DNA of 51,914 nt. Origin: Candidatus Bathyarchaeota archaeon (GTDB lineage: Archaea > Thermoproteota > Bathyarchaeia > 40CM-2-53-6). A program made the position numbers and the translations under genes. Location: NCBI GenBank assembly GCA_005881695.1, contig VBBT01000105.1:1-51914 (forward strand), in the 5' to 3' direction. The notes beneath the pieces are model-generated. The model had not been told where the DNA came from and ran no database searches. It was given only the letters and a program-made list of their open reading frames with translations. Numbering within the stretch: position 1 is the stretch's first letter; the number at the start of each line of letters is the position of its first letter. Shown piece after piece: positions 33,567 to 42,518 of this stretch.

Positions 33567-34030
33567 GCGTCGTCGGTCGGCTGATTTGCCGGCTCAGCCT
33601 CCGCGATCGGGGCCGGCTGCGGGTCCTCAATTGGGCCTTCCTCAGCTTTCTTTTCGGCCTCAGGGACCACTGCCTTCTTTCTTCTAGTCCTCGTCTTCTT
33701 GATCTGGGGAGCCACTGTAACTGCAACTTTGGCGCCCGCGCGGAGGCTGTCGAGTTCGGTGGACAGTGTTGAGGGACTCATCAGACCCCTCGTGGCTCTG
33801 GCGGCGATCTCGCCAAGCTTCGTCCTCGGCGTGTAAGCTCCTCCTGCGAACTTGTAGCCGCATTTCCGGCAGTGCCAAACGCCGACGCTCCATCTCTTGA
33901 CGGTTCTGAACATGCATCTCGGACACTCGTGCTTTCCTCTAAGGCCAGTTACTATCTCCACGTACTGTCGGCGGGTGATTGTTCCATAACGGGCGCTGAA
34001 GCCCCCGGCGAGCCCTATCTTCTTTCCCAT
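33563..34030 (-). CDS. rpl37ae: Ribosomal protein L37Ae with extended tail
   Basis: This encodes 155 residues. The first 90 are standard (GLAGGFSARYGTITRRQYVE; CPRCMFRTVKRWSVGVWHCR; KCGYKFAGGAYTP), with a C4 zinc ribbon. About 60 extra residues follow, first helical and basic (KKTRTRRKKAVVPEAEKKAE), then acidic and Pro/Ala-rich (IEDPQPAPIAEAEPANQP). Such a tail is not usual for L37Ae and is likely disordered at the ribosome surface. It overlaps rrp42 by one base. Confidence 0.93.
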   Translation of the reverse strand: MGKKIGLAGGFSARYGTITRRQYVEIVTGLRGKHECPRCMFRTVKRWSVGVWHCRKCGYKFAGGAYTPRTKLGEIAARATRGLMSPSTLSTELDSLRAGAKVAVTVAPQIKKTRTRRKKAVVPEAEKKAEEGPIEDPQPAPIAEAEPANQPTDDA

Positions 34031-34848
34031 CAGCCCTTCGCCGCTGCCAATATCTTCGCTCTATTCTCAGCAGCTTTCTGCACCGCCAAGTGCACCACCG
34101 CTTTCAGTTCGTCTTGCGTGAAACCTGATAGGCCTCCTTTTTGCATGGCACAAATGTTGCCGTTCTTCTCGATCGTGACTGTGAGCCTCGCGTTCATGAC
34201 CTGCTCCTCCTCGAGTACGGGGTCCACAACGATTGTCTTGCCAACCTTGGCGAAAGTGACGGCAACAGGATGGTTATTGAGGGGTAGCGGATGAAGCCCG
34301 GGCTTGTATACGACCTCGTCGCCCTTGAGCTCGGCCTTCAACAGCTTGGCGCTCGCAAGGGCGGCTAGGGCGGCTATGGATGCTGCGTCTATTAGGTTGC
34401 CGTCGTGATCCAGAATGTAGATGTCGACGAAGACCACCTGGACTTTCTTGCCTTTCAGAAGAACCAGCGATTTCATGTCCACCGCCTTTGACTCTCTGAT
34501 TCCCCTATCGATAACGCGAGCCAGCTCAATGGCTTGCTCACTTGGAGGTCCCGTTTCGAATAGTGGAGACGCTAGGGGACCTAGCTCGGCGTTTACGGTT
34601 AGCACACCTTCGTCCGGCGTGTCGGGGAAGGGTGTTCCCGTTTCTATCTTGATTCCGACAAGGACCTTTGACTTACCGAGGGATACTTGTGCCGAGCCGT
34701 TTGCTTTCTCTATTAGACCCACTTGAATGTGTAATGGCCTATAGCTGTCTGCTGCTCTATCGTCTATCCTCTTTCCGTTTGCGACAAGATCGATTACAGT
34801 TTTTTGTTCGAGCTTCGCGACGGGCGGAAGTTGGGGAGTGAATGACAC
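34030..34848 (-). CDS. rrp42: Exosome subunit Rrp42
   Basis: This encodes 272 residues from a GTG that shares its G with the rrp41 stop (TAGTG). RNase PH-fold features are KRIDDRAADSYRPLHIQVGL, SLGKSKVLVGIKIETGTPFP and DHDGNLIDAASIAALAALAS, with the inactive-subunit pattern. Rrp42 pairs with catalytic Rrp41 in the hexameric ring that degrades or tails RNA 3' ends. Confidence 0.95.
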   Translation of the reverse strand: MSFTPQLPPVAKLEQKTVIDLVANGKRIDDRAADSYRPLHIQVGLIEKANGSAQVSLGKSKVLVGIKIETGTPFPDTPDEGVLTVNAELGPLASPLFETGPPSEQAIELARVIDRGIRESKAVDMKSLVLLKGKKVQVVFVDIYILDHDGNLIDAASIAALAALASAKLLKAELKGDEVVYKPGLHPLPLNNHPVAVTFAKVGKTIVVDPVLEEEQVMNARLTVTIEKNGNICAMQKGGLSGFTQDELKAVVHLAVQKAAENRAKILAAAKG

Positions 34849-35615
34849 TAAGCCACTACCTCGGTTTCTTCTCTTTCCTCAGCCACTTCCTTGATCACTA
34901 GATATTTCTTCTTCAGTGCTTCTTGTTGCATGCCATGGATGGTCTTGCATGCGTCTAGGGCCATCGTTAGTCCTTTTTCGAACTCGTTGGTTGTGAGTAT
35001 TCCGTCCATTTGGAGGAGAGTTACGAGGTTTGCGTTGGGGACCCATGCTACTGGAAGGTCAGCTTCACCGTACTTGTCTTCCGCATCGGATAGGTCCAGC
35101 GCCATATGCCCCTGAATCTTGCCGACAGCGCACGCGGCGACCAGCTCTCTCATCGGTATGCCTGCATCTGCTAATGCCAAGGACGCTGCGGTAATTCCGG
35201 CGCAGCGAGACCCGCCGTCGGACTGCAGGACTTCGATGAAGACGTCGATAGTTGTTCTGGGGTAGAGATCTGTCAGAACTACTGACTCTAGCGATTCTCG
35301 GATTACTTTGGAGAGCTCCATCTCTCTCCTAGAGGGTGCAGGGTTCTTTCGTTCATCCACTGAGAAGGGAGCCATGCGGTATCTACACCTCAAGACCGCA
35401 CGGTCAGGAAGAGCGATGTGCTTCGGGTGTGCTTCTCTAGGCCCGTAGACTCCAACAAGAATCTTGTTCTTTCCCTGTTCAATATAGGCGGACCCATCGG
35501 CTTTGTCGAGTATTCCTACTTCGAGTTTTATGGGCCTTAGCTGATCCAGACGACGACCGTCAATCCGGACGCCTTTATCGTCGATCAGTTTTTCAGGCTG
35601 TTTGGGTTCTGGCAA
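34848..35615 (-). CDS. rrp41: Exosome catalytic subunit Rrp41
   Basis: This encodes 255 residues from TTG 35615, following GGAG. RNase PH-fold motifs [40 protein letters not shown] and [20 protein letters not shown] are present. The catalytic Asp pair is in [18 protein letters not shown]. It performs phosphorolysis of RNA and reverse polyadenylation with Rrp42. Its start overlaps rrp4 by 23 bases, which tightly couples translation. Confidence 0.96.
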   Translation of the reverse strand: MPEPKQPEKLIDDKGVRIDGRRLDQLRPIKLEVGILDKADGSAYIEQGKNKILVGVYGPREAHPKHIALPDRAVLRCRYRMAPFSVDERKNPAPSRREMELSKVIRESLESVVLTDLYPRTTIDVFIEVLQSDGGSRCAGITAASLALADAGIPMRELVAACAVGKIQGHMALDLSDAEDKYGEADLPVAWVPNANLVTLLQMDGILTTNEFEKGLTMALDACKTIHGMQQEALKKKYLVIKEVAEEREETEVVA

Positions 35616-36306
35616 CTTCTCCTACCACGTTTGATTTTGCGATCATTTCTCTTATCCTGTCTGTTAATCCTCTTGTATGGGCTTCACGTTCGACCATGTA
35701 TATGGCTTCTACTGCGACCCTCTCGTTCTCAGGAGACTTGCCCCAGACCATGACCACGCCATTTTGTCCTACAGTTATCTGGCAACCCGTTTCTCTCTTC
35801 AGCATGCTGATCATCGAGCCCTTCCTCCCTATCAGACGGGGTATCTTGGCGGCCGATATCTCTACCACTCTCCCCGTGGAGATTTTGCCTAAGCCTGGAC
35901 CCTTTACCGTGAGAAGCGGATCTCTAGTTCTATCGAAAGCAAGAACTTGAGACAAAACCATGTCTCCAACGTCGAATGACTCTGATAGATCTCTTCGCCG
36001 GGGTCCCCTCGGACCCGGGGTCTCGGACGCAGGAAGCATCGCCTCGTATGGGGCGCGTATGTCCACGGTCCAGCCTGATAGTCCCACATCTACGATTCTG
36101 CCGCCGACGAGGTCTCCTACTCGCGGAAAATATCCACCCTTGAGGGGGACGACTGTGACTCTGTTGCCATCAACCTCAAAGATTCCTATGCAGGCGGAAA
36201 ATATCTTGGTTCCTACTTTGAAAGAGTTATCGCCGAGCACATGGTCTCCTTCGGCGAGGAGTTCGCCGGGTGCCACTACTTGTTTTGGTTCTGCTACGAT
36301 TACCAT
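35593..36306 (-). CDS. rrp4: Exosome RNA-binding subunit Rrp4
   Basis: This encodes 237 residues. The N-terminal domain ([20 protein letters not shown]) is followed by an S1 domain ([20 protein letters not shown]) and a KH-like domain ([20 protein letters not shown]). Rrp4 caps the exosome ring and recruits RNA. The order psmA-SBDS-rrp4-rrp41-rrp42 is the conserved archaeal arrangement. Confidence 0.96.
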   Translation of the reverse strand: MVIVAEPKQVVAPGELLAEGDHVLGDNSFKVGTKIFSACIGIFEVDGNRVTVVPLKGGYFPRVGDLVGGRIVDVGLSGWTVDIRAPYEAMLPASETPGPRGPRRRDLSESFDVGDMVLSQVLAFDRTRDPLLTVKGPGLGKISTGRVVEISAAKIPRLIGRKGSMISMLKRETGCQITVGQNGVVMVWGKSPENERVAVEAIYMVEREAHTRGLTDRIREMIAKSNVVGEVARTQTA

Positions 36307-36318
36307 AGTGTTCTCGCT

Positions 36319-37008
36319 CTAGTTCAGGACCTTCATCTGAATAGTTCCCTGTGTCATCTTGCTTACTCTATCCGTGAACGACCCATACATGCCAGCGGGC
36401 ATCTCTATAACTGCTACTAGAGCACCATCAGGCTGCCACTCCTCGCGAGTGACAGTTCCGAAGCTCTTGAATGCGTTGTAAGCCCTCGCGGCGTGTTCTG
36501 GGAATACCTTAACGGCTATTCGCATCTGCTCCATCTTGATCGGAAGCACCGGCCTGAGATCTTCTATCACCTGTTTCGCCTGTTCCTCAGCGCTCTTGTA
36601 GGGATCTATTGAGATGCGGATCTGTTCGAGAGCTTGCTCGATTCTCAGTGGCGGATGTGGTGCTCCGCTTCTGGGGTCGATAGCATTCCGTGAGATTATC
36701 GATATTATTTGACGTCTCTTCTCGTCAATCAGCTGACGACGCTGCTCGGTAGTGAGCTGAAGCTCACCGGCCTTCATTATTTCCTCCGCCACTTTGACGG
36801 CATCCGTCGTACCGAAGTTTTTTTGCAATTTTTCTTCCGAAGCCCGCGTTCCTTTGCCTGAGTCCGAGTATACCTCTTCGATCATTAAGACTTGAGAAAT
36901 GGGTATCGGCTTCCCCAGTTTATAGTCGAGGGCCGGTTGTGGTTTTACTAATATCTCAAAACGGTCTTGGCCCCTGGATAGGCGCGCCGTTGTGAACTTG
37001 TCACTCAT
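36319..37008 (-). CDS. SBDS/Sdo1 ribosome-maturation protein
   Basis: This encodes 229 residues. The N-terminal domain has TTARLSRGQDRFEILVKPQP and AEEIMKAGELQLTTEQRRQL, and the middle domain REAPHPPLRIEQALEQIRIS-like text here as DPRSGAPHPPLRIEQALEQI, all typical of SBDS. In eukaryotes the homologue releases eIF6 from the 60S subunit. Its ATG overlaps the psmA stop by four bases. Confidence 0.95.
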   Translation of the reverse strand: MSDKFTTARLSRGQDRFEILVKPQPALDYKLGKPIPISQVLMIEEVYSDSGKGTRASEEKLQKNFGTTDAVKVAEEIMKAGELQLTTEQRRQLIDEKRRQIISIISRNAIDPRSGAPHPPLRIEQALEQIRISIDPYKSAEEQAKQVIEDLRPVLPIKMEQMRIAVKVFPEHAARAYNAFKSFGTVTREEWQPDGALVAVIEMPAGMYGSFTDRVSKMTQGTIQMKVLN

Positions 37009-37748
37009 TTGCCAGCCGGTGCCTTTTTACCAGCATCCAGCTTTCGGAGGTACTTGTCGACCTCTTCAACGGGGAGTTTCTGGAATTTGCCCGTCTCCCT
37101 CGGGATAACTGCGACGCGTATCTTTTGAGGTTCGGCCTTGCCTTCTAGCACCTTTGTCATACATTTCATTCCCAGCAATAATGCCTCGTCCATTGTCAGG
37201 TTATCTCTGTACTCCGCCTCAAGTATCTCGTTGGCGGCATCGCCCCCGGCACCTATTGCCCAGGCTCTGTACGCGAAGAATGCCCCGCTTGGGTCCGTCC
37301 AGAACAGCCTACTCCCCTTCTTGTCGACTCCTCCAAAAAGCATTGAAATCCCGAAGGGCCGAACGCCCGCGTGCTGGGTGTAGAGTTGTTTTATCTCTCC
37401 GATGCGCCGAGTTAGTATCTCGATGTCGATCGGTTCATCGTACATGAGCTTATTGCTCTGAGCGTATATCCTTGCCTGGTCCACGAGAATATGAGCGTCG
37501 CAGCTTAGCCCGGCCACGGCCGTTCCAACGTGATCATCTATCTGGAATATCTTCCACATGAAGGAAAGATCCTGAAGTTTCGAGCCCGCTCGTTCTTCTG
37601 CGGCGAGAACCACTCCCTCAGGTGAGGCGATGCCCAGGACTGTTGCGCCTCGCTTGACTGTTTCGCTTGCGTATTCAACTTGGAATAATCTCCCGTCTGG
37701 AGAGAAAACGGTTATCGCCCGGTCGTAAGCTCCGGGGACGGCAAACAT
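37005..37748 (-). CDS. psmA: Proteasome alpha subunit
   Basis: This encodes 247 residues from the ATG at 37748; a TTG two codons earlier is less likely. The alpha signature YDRAITVFSPDGRLFQVEYA, with the gate-forming N-terminus, and GATVLGIASPEGVVLAAEER are present, while the catalytic Thr of beta subunits is absent as expected. The outer rings of the 20S proteasome are built from it. It is the first gene of the exosome superoperon. Confidence 0.97.
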   Translation of the reverse strand: MFAVPGAYDRAITVFSPDGRLFQVEYASETVKRGATVLGIASPEGVVLAAEERAGSKLQDLSFMWKIFQIDDHVGTAVAGLSCDAHILVDQARIYAQSNKLMYDEPIDIEILTRRIGEIKQLYTQHAGVRPFGISMLFGGVDKKGSRLFWTDPSGAFFAYRAWAIGAGGDAANEILEAEYRDNLTMDEALLLGMKCMTKVLEGKAEPQKIRVAVIPRETGKFQKLPVEEVDKYLRKLDAGKKAPAGK

Positions 37749-37965
37749 AGACAACCTGGTGCACCTAGCTGAAATTGCGGTGACGAGGGTGGGTGCGTAC
37801 TAAAACCTTTCTCACCCTTGTGTTTCGAAGTTGGGCTAAGTTTTGGGGTCGGCCCGTCGCTGAGGACATCATCCTTTTGGTCAAGCTGGGACTGGCTTCG
37901 TCATTCCCCAAACGCAACTCTTGACGCCTGAATAAGAGGGTGTGGGTCTGGATGCCAGTGCTAAT

Positions 37966-38394
37966 CTAGCCCTGAATTTCTTCCAGCTTTTTCTGAATAT
38001 CATCCACGAAAGCCTCACCCTTCGGCGACTTTGTCCTGAATGAGATTTCGATTCTGATCGGATCTGAATTTTCAAGACGTATTTTTCCTTTCAACGAATC
38101 TTGTTTGTCAATCCGCAGGAAGAAAGTGCCTGTGCTGTCAATCCTCGAGGCTAGACTGGAGTATATCTCGGTCCTGTCTAGCTGGGAAAACCCTGTCCAT
38201 ATGTTTTGGAGCAAACTCTCTACGTTCTTCGTGTTTCTTATCGTGAATCCCAAAGTTACGATTTCGTTGCCGTGATGACCTTTGGCTCGGTTCATTGTTG
38301 AATTCATAGGTGTTCCGTCGAGGCAGAGGTTTCGCATAGCTTGAGCAACTTTTTCGGGGTCTTCAGTTGCATGGATAATCGTTGAGATTTTCAT
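37966..38394 (-). CDS. COG1325-type RNA-binding domain protein
   Basis: About 142 residues from ATG 38394 (ISTIIHATEDPEKVAQAMRN). It matches the archaeal COG1325/DUF54 family, often linked to the exosome locus: GHHGNEIVTLGFTIRNTKNV, then FFLRIDKQDSLKGKIRL and IRIEISFRTKSPKGEAF. Members are small betaalphabeta proteins that probably bind RNA. Location 210 bases before psmA supports an RNA-related role. Confidence 0.75.
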   Translation of the reverse strand: MKISTIIHATEDPEKVAQAMRNLCLDGTPMNSTMNRAKGHHGNEIVTLGFTIRNTKNVESLLQNIWTGFSQLDRTEIYSSLASRIDSTGTFFLRIDKQDSLKGKIRLENSDPIRIEISFRTKSPKGEAFVDDIQKKLEEIQG

Positions 38395-38452
38395 GGAAAA
38401 AGCTTGTACCGGTGAATCCATCCGAGTCGACTAACGAGTCACTGTGTGCGCG

Positions 38453-38460
38453 TTAAAATA
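38453..38460 (+). promoter_or_regulatory. TATA box of pth2
   Basis: TTAAAATA is 28-35 bases before the ATG at 38488, predicting a leader of a few bases. Confidence 0.5.
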
Positions 38461-38487
38461 CCCTGAGCTGTTATTCTGGCCCAAGTC

Positions 38488-38853
38488 ATGTCAGAGGGTT
38501 TTCGTTTCAAACAGGTGCTCGTTGTCAGATTGGATCTGGATATGGGACGGGGCAAGGCGGCTGTCCAGTGCGCTCATGCGGCAGTATCAGCCGCGGAAGA
38601 GGCCCGTAACCATTTGCATGGTTGGTGGAAGTCGTGGATGGACGAAGGCCAACTCAAAGTCGCTCTGAAAGTTCCTGATCTGGAAAGCGTCTTGGAGCTT
38701 GAGCGGAAGGGTAGGTCGAAAGGGATTCCGGTTCACCTGGTTAGAGACATGGGGCTTACGCAGGTCCCTCCAGGGACGATAACATGTCTGGGCCTTGGTC
38801 CAGCCCCGGCGGAGGTTGTCGACTCTCTAACTGGGAACTTGGCCCTTCTTTGA
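38488..38853 (+). CDS. pth2: Peptidyl-tRNA hydrolase, type II
   Basis: This encodes 121 residues, the normal size. The family motifs are KQVLVVRLDLDMGRGKAAVQ and QCAHAAVSAAEEA near 27, then LVRDMGLTQVPPGTITCLGL near the end. Pth2 frees tRNA from peptides released by abortive translation. It overlaps the convergent unknown gene by 27 bases. Confidence 0.96.
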   Translation: MSEGFRFKQVLVVRLDLDMGRGKAAVQCAHAAVSAAEEARNHLHGWWKSWMDEGQLKVALKVPDLESVLELERKGRSKGIPVHLVRDMGLTQVPPGTITCLGLGPAPAEVVDSLTGNLALL

Positions 38854-39204
38854 CCGAAGGCCCTCTAATGGATCGCTATGTTTCGTTGAGGTAATCTCGA
38901 ACCTGCGCTTTGCCTCGCTCACGTAATCTGTGAACTCCGAGTCTGGTGTCTCACGGAACGTTGAGCCTATTCTCTGAAACAGTTTCTTCAGGATCAGTCT
39001 CTCGATCACTCTTGATGCACCGCCCAGCGCCTTTTTGAGTCCCGCTGCGAACTCATCCACCTTGTCGGGAATCTGCTCGCGATCCAGAGAATGAATTGTG
39101 GATAGATATTGGTACACGGCTTGCCTAGGCTCATTTCCGAGAACTGATAGCCCCTCATCAACACACTCAAGAAGCACCTGGCTGAAAGATTGCGTTCTGC
39201 TCAA
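38827..39204 (-). CDS. Helical protein of unknown function
   Basis: This encodes 125 residues, mainly helical and charged, with no Cys pairs or catalytic motif. The beginning (VLLECVDEGLSVLGNEPRQA) resembles small archaeal helical proteins found beside signalling genes. Its ATG overlaps the stop of the 7TM-MEDS protein by four bases, so it is translated with it and may be an interaction partner. Confidence 0.65.
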   Translation of the reverse strand: MSRTQSFSQVLLECVDEGLSVLGNEPRQAVYQYLSTIHSLDREQIPDKVDEFAAGLKKALGGASRVIERLILKKLFQRIGSTFRETPDSEFTDYVSEAKRRFEITSTKHSDPLEGLRSKKGQVPS

Positions 39205-41063
39205 TTGGACACTCTTCCGTCTGACCCTTGGCTCTCGTCCTCGAAAGTCGGTCTCTTGCTCTCGAAGCCGGAATACCCGGTGTTCTGCGTGCGAACCATT
39301 TTGAACCCATCCATGTCGTACTTGGCTTGTGATCTGAAAAGACCTCTTACTCCATTCAGAGACCTTTCGTCGAGGGCTGTGAAGTTGATCAACACTAATG
39401 TTGAAGCCGATTCTGACTCAGACATCTCCACAACAGATGATAGCACTCCATAGCCCTTTTCGAATCCCTGAAAAAGTATCAAATCGGTGAATACGTCGAA
39501 AACCATCCCGACCAAACGGCCATGGTTCGCCTGTAGTAGTTTATCGACCGCGTCTAAGAGCAATGAAGTATCTCTCTCAGGTAAGAGGACAAGTTCTTCA
39601 GAGACCTTTGACGGAGTTGACGTTTTTGTGCTGAACGTGAACATTCGCAGGTTGTGCTGCCCCCGAAACTGTCTAAATGTTGGACTGCCCATGCTGGTGA
39701 ATATCGCTATCGGCTCGACGTTTGCTTGGAATTCTCTAGCAAATTTCTGGACTGCATCTTCATAGTTGCTCGTTGGATCGTATTCCAGTAAGATTCTGCT
39801 CCTTGACAATGCCTGATGCTTAGTGTTGAGCAGCTTGGAAAAGCTGTCTTGCTGGAGGGCAAGGTCGCGAACTCGGGCCTTCGGGTTCGCTTCACGCAGG
39901 GCCTCTAGTGTGCCTGATTGTGCCTCTTCAACGTTAAGAGCCCATATCCGCGGCCTCCGCCGAGGACCCGGAAGATTGTCGAGGGACTTGACCTTTGATA
40001 TTATGAGGTTGCATTGGTCTAGACTCAGTTCCCCGAGGTCAACGAGTTCTCTCTTGGACCGGTGGAAACCGGGAGGAACCGCCAGATCACTCAACGTCTC
40101 GCCTGCTCCAAAGTCAATGGACTGAATCGTCGTTTGTGGACCCCTCAGTCGCGCATGATCTGTCCCTGTTCCCTTTAGGATTGCCCTGTAGAAAGGGACT
40201 TCGGACTTAATAACGAAAAAGACCAACTCCTGTCCCGTCGCGATTCCGTCGTCCATGAACCTTTCAACGAGCCGTTTCCTGTCAGACTCAGTGTTGTACA
40301 ACACTATCGTGTCTTCTTCCGTCCTTGAGCTTACTGCTTGGGAGATCATCTCGCCTCCAGTGACAATTCTACTCAAGATGGTAGGCTCCCTCAGAGCAAA
40401 GGATACCAGAACGAACAAGGTTCCGTCGGCTAAGCTGCCGAAACTCTTGACCAAACTGGCGTAGCTTCCTGCGAAGGCTTCTTGGAGGAAAGTTATGAGA
40501 CCGAAACATGCCCAGCATAGACTGATCAGCCTAATTGAGCCCGAGGCTTTCGGATCCTGTACTCTTCTTGACTGCTCGTAAAAGGAGAGGACAGGAAGAG
40601 CGATGAACGATGCTAAAAGCAGAGAGCTCGATGCTAGATACCAAGTTGGATAGGAAAAGTAGTAGATATACTCGCCATTGGTCATCAAACTATTCACGGT
40701 GAACGGTTGCCAAATCAGAGCCGTGGTAGACCAGCCGACGGATATGAAAAGGAAAACGAGTAAAGCCTTCGGAGGCCTCTTCAAGAACCTCGTGAACTCT
40801 GTGAATCCGCCTTTCCCTTCGCTCTCCTTCAGAAGGTAACTTGCAAAACCGATCGAAATAGCGGTCAAGGCGAGGAAGAGGGTATCCAAGTAGGGACTGG
40901 GAGGCTTGTTCAGAAGGTCTGAGGCCGTCGTATCAGACAGAAACAGAATGAAGCCAACATTTGCCACAGCAATGAAGAAAACTGAATCCAGAAAGTAGGT
41001 TTTCTTGGCTCGTATCGTAAAGACTAAGGCCATGCAAGAAGCGCTGAGCGCTAACAGATCCAA
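39201..41063 (-). CDS. 7TM sensor with MEDS-like and RecA-like cytoplasmic domains
   Basis: This encodes 620 residues from TTG 41063. Seven TM helices fill residues 1 to about 235. Next is a domain at about 245-400 with DTIVLYNTESDRKRLVERFM and GIATGQELVFFVIKSE, matching MEDS, a sensory domain of archaeal and methylotroph regulators. A second RecA-like domain at about 425-590 reads RILLEYDPTSNYEDAVQKFA and VGMVFDVFTDLILFQGFEKG, similar to KaiC/DUF835 relatives but with no Walker A. The lack of a kinase domain suggests signalling by protein contact. It forms a unit with the small helical protein. Confidence 0.72.
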   Translation of the reverse strand: MDLLALSASCMALVFTIRAKKTYFLDSVFFIAVANVGFILFLSDTTASDLLNKPPSPYLDTLFLALTAISIGFASYLLKESEGKGGFTEFTRFLKRPPKALLVFLFISVGWSTTALIWQPFTVNSLMTNGEYIYYFSYPTWYLASSSLLLASFIALPVLSFYEQSRRVQDPKASGSIRLISLCWACFGLITFLQEAFAGSYASLVKSFGSLADGTLFVLVSFALREPTILSRIVTGGEMISQAVSSRTEEDTIVLYNTESDRKRLVERFMDDGIATGQELVFFVIKSEVPFYRAILKGTGTDHARLRGPQTTIQSIDFGAGETLSDLAVPPGFHRSKRELVDLGELSLDQCNLIISKVKSLDNLPGPRRRPRIWALNVEEAQSGTLEALREANPKARVRDLALQQDSFSKLLNTKHQALSRSRILLEYDPTSNYEDAVQKFAREFQANVEPIAIFTSMGSPTFRQFRGQHNLRMFTFSTKTSTPSKVSEELVLLPERDTSLLLDAVDKLLQANHGRLVGMVFDVFTDLILFQGFEKGYGVLSSVVEMSESESASTLVLINFTALDERSLNGVRGLFRSQAKYDMDGFKMVRTQNTGYSGFESKRPTFEDESQGSDGRVSN

Positions 41064-41089
41064 GATCTGATGGACTAATTTTCATCGCC

Positions 41090-41287
41090 TCACTCGTCTT
41101 TCGGCACGACCTCTTTCGGCGATTCGTCCTTCCTCATCTCATAGACGAGTCTGACAGACTCTTGGTTCTCGTTCAGACTTAGCTGGAAGTGAGAAGACGC
41201 AGCTACACCGAGGAGCCTTGCGATGTCCACGGGAATCAGCAAGTAAAGACTGTCCCTGAGCTTGACAGGCTTGACCTTAAGCGGCAC
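41090..41287 (-). CDS. AbrB/SpoVT-like small DNA-binding protein
   Basis: This encodes 65 residues from a GTG. LRDSLYLLIPVDIARLLGVA with a following strand ASSHFQLSLNENQESVRLVY fits the swapped-hairpin AbrB fold. Dimers bind DNA as transition-state regulators or antitoxins. A charged tail (RKDESPKEVVPKDE) follows. It lies 26 bases upstream of the 7TM-MEDS gene and may be its regulator or the first gene of the unit. Confidence 0.7.
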   Translation of the reverse strand: MPLKVKPVKLRDSLYLLIPVDIARLLGVAASSHFQLSLNENQESVRLVYEMRKDESPKEVVPKDE

Positions 41288-41300
41288 GACGATTCAACTT

Positions 41301-41318
41301 AGCCACCGCAAAGTGGCT
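41301..41318 (-). promoter_or_regulatory. Hairpin before AbrB-like gene
   Basis: AGCCAC and GTGGCT form a perfect 6-bp stem with a 6-base loop, 14 bases before the AbrB-like start and 43 bases after the upstream stop. It may end the upstream transcript or mark an operator. Confidence 0.3.
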
Positions 41319-41360
41319 GTTCGGCTTGAGATTGGCGTAACCGTACTAGTATTGACCAGG

Positions 41361-42371
41361 TTACAATTGTAGGTCGTTTATTGATTCTTCGTTGCCGGAC
41401 AGGCCTGTCCAGCCGAAGTGTTGCTTTAGGAGATCGGCAGCTTGCTGCGAGTCGATTGCTTCGATCACAGAGATTCTGTACAACGCTGCCAGCCTCTTGG
41501 CTTTCTGAGTCAGCCCCGGGATCGCCACGAGAATCGTTTGAGTGGGACTTACGTCAAACACCTTAGCATAGAGGGATGCAATGGGTGTCTCCTCGATTTC
41601 ACGATCACTTGCAATGACGTCAAGCACGACCATCTCCGAGGAGCCCTTTGAGGCAATCGCGTCAAATCTGTGGAGAGCCCCGGAACGGCCCGCAACCTGA
41701 CCAGGCATCTCGACTTTGTACTGGAAATCCTCGAGAGTGGCACCAATCGGCATCATCACTAGAAAGGTCCGCTTGAATTCATCCTCGGCATCCGCGCTAA
41801 TACGGTAGCTGTAGACGTTGACGAACCCAGTGTCTTTGATAGTGAAGATGTGCCCACAGCTTCTGCATCTATGAATTGGACTTGGCAGGTCTGACCTTTT
41901 GCCACACTGAGAGCACTGAAACCAGGCGCCGAGCTTCTGGTAGTCCACGCCAGCTTCGATCAGCTCCTTGTTACACTTCGGACAGTATAAACTACCTTCG
42001 ACTAGAAAGTTGTCGACGCTATCTATTGTCTCGCAGGCCGTGTGTTCAAGGAGAGTCTTACGTTCTATATCGATGGAGTTGCAGTTGGGACAAACATAAT
42101 CATTGCTGACATTTGCAGACAGACAGCTGGGACAAACAAGGGTCTTTTCATGGAATTTGCGTTTGAATATTCCCACGTCCCAGAGCTTCTCGACGAGTTG
42201 CTTCGCCGCGATCATATCACCATCAACCACCTCTTCCACTTCAGGATACCTAGCTGTTTGACTGAGATCAAAACTTGGTACGAGTTCTACGATTTCCCCC
42301 TTGACAAACCTGTTTAGAAGAAGTTGAACCCCCTGATCCTGGTATAGAGTAAGCCTATCTTTGGATGCCAT
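41361..42371 (-). CDS. TackOD1-type multi-zinc-ribbon protein with nuclease-like C-terminus
   Basis: This encodes 336 residues. An N-terminal helical part is followed by zinc knuckles: VCPSCLSANVSNDYVCPNCN, LYCPKCNKELIE, WFQCSQCGKR and IHRCRSCGHIF, with LLEHTACETIDSVDNF between, matching the thaumarchaeal output domain TackOD1. The C-terminal part from about 235 (LHRFDAIASKGSSEMVVLDV; TQTILVAIPGLTQKAKRLAA) resembles a restriction-endonuclease-like fold, but the ExK lysine is not clear. TackOD1 domains act as outputs in archaeal signalling. It is divergent from the KaiC-like gene at 42519. Confidence 0.7.
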   Translation of the reverse strand: MASKDRLTLYQDQGVQLLLNRFVKGEIVELVPSFDLSQTARYPEVEEVVDGDMIAAKQLVEKLWDVGIFKRKFHEKTLVCPSCLSANVSNDYVCPNCNSIDIERKTLLEHTACETIDSVDNFLVEGSLYCPKCNKELIEAGVDYQKLGAWFQCSQCGKRSDLPSPIHRCRSCGHIFTIKDTGFVNVYSYRISADAEDEFKRTFLVMMPIGATLEDFQYKVEMPGQVAGRSGALHRFDAIASKGSSEMVVLDVIASDREIEETPIASLYAKVFDVSPTQTILVAIPGLTQKAKRLAALYRISVIEAIDSQQAADLLKQHFGWTGLSGNEESINDLQL

Positions 42372-42518
42372 TCCTCTTGACCTAACCCCGGAAGCGCCTC
42401 GGGTTATTCGTAGGCGAGACGCGTTTAGCTGGATATTCGGAAGTTGTATCTTGTTCGAGACGTTGGACGTATCAGAACGAATATGGTTTGCCAGTCTGTT
42501 GAACCGTTTTGAAGACTT

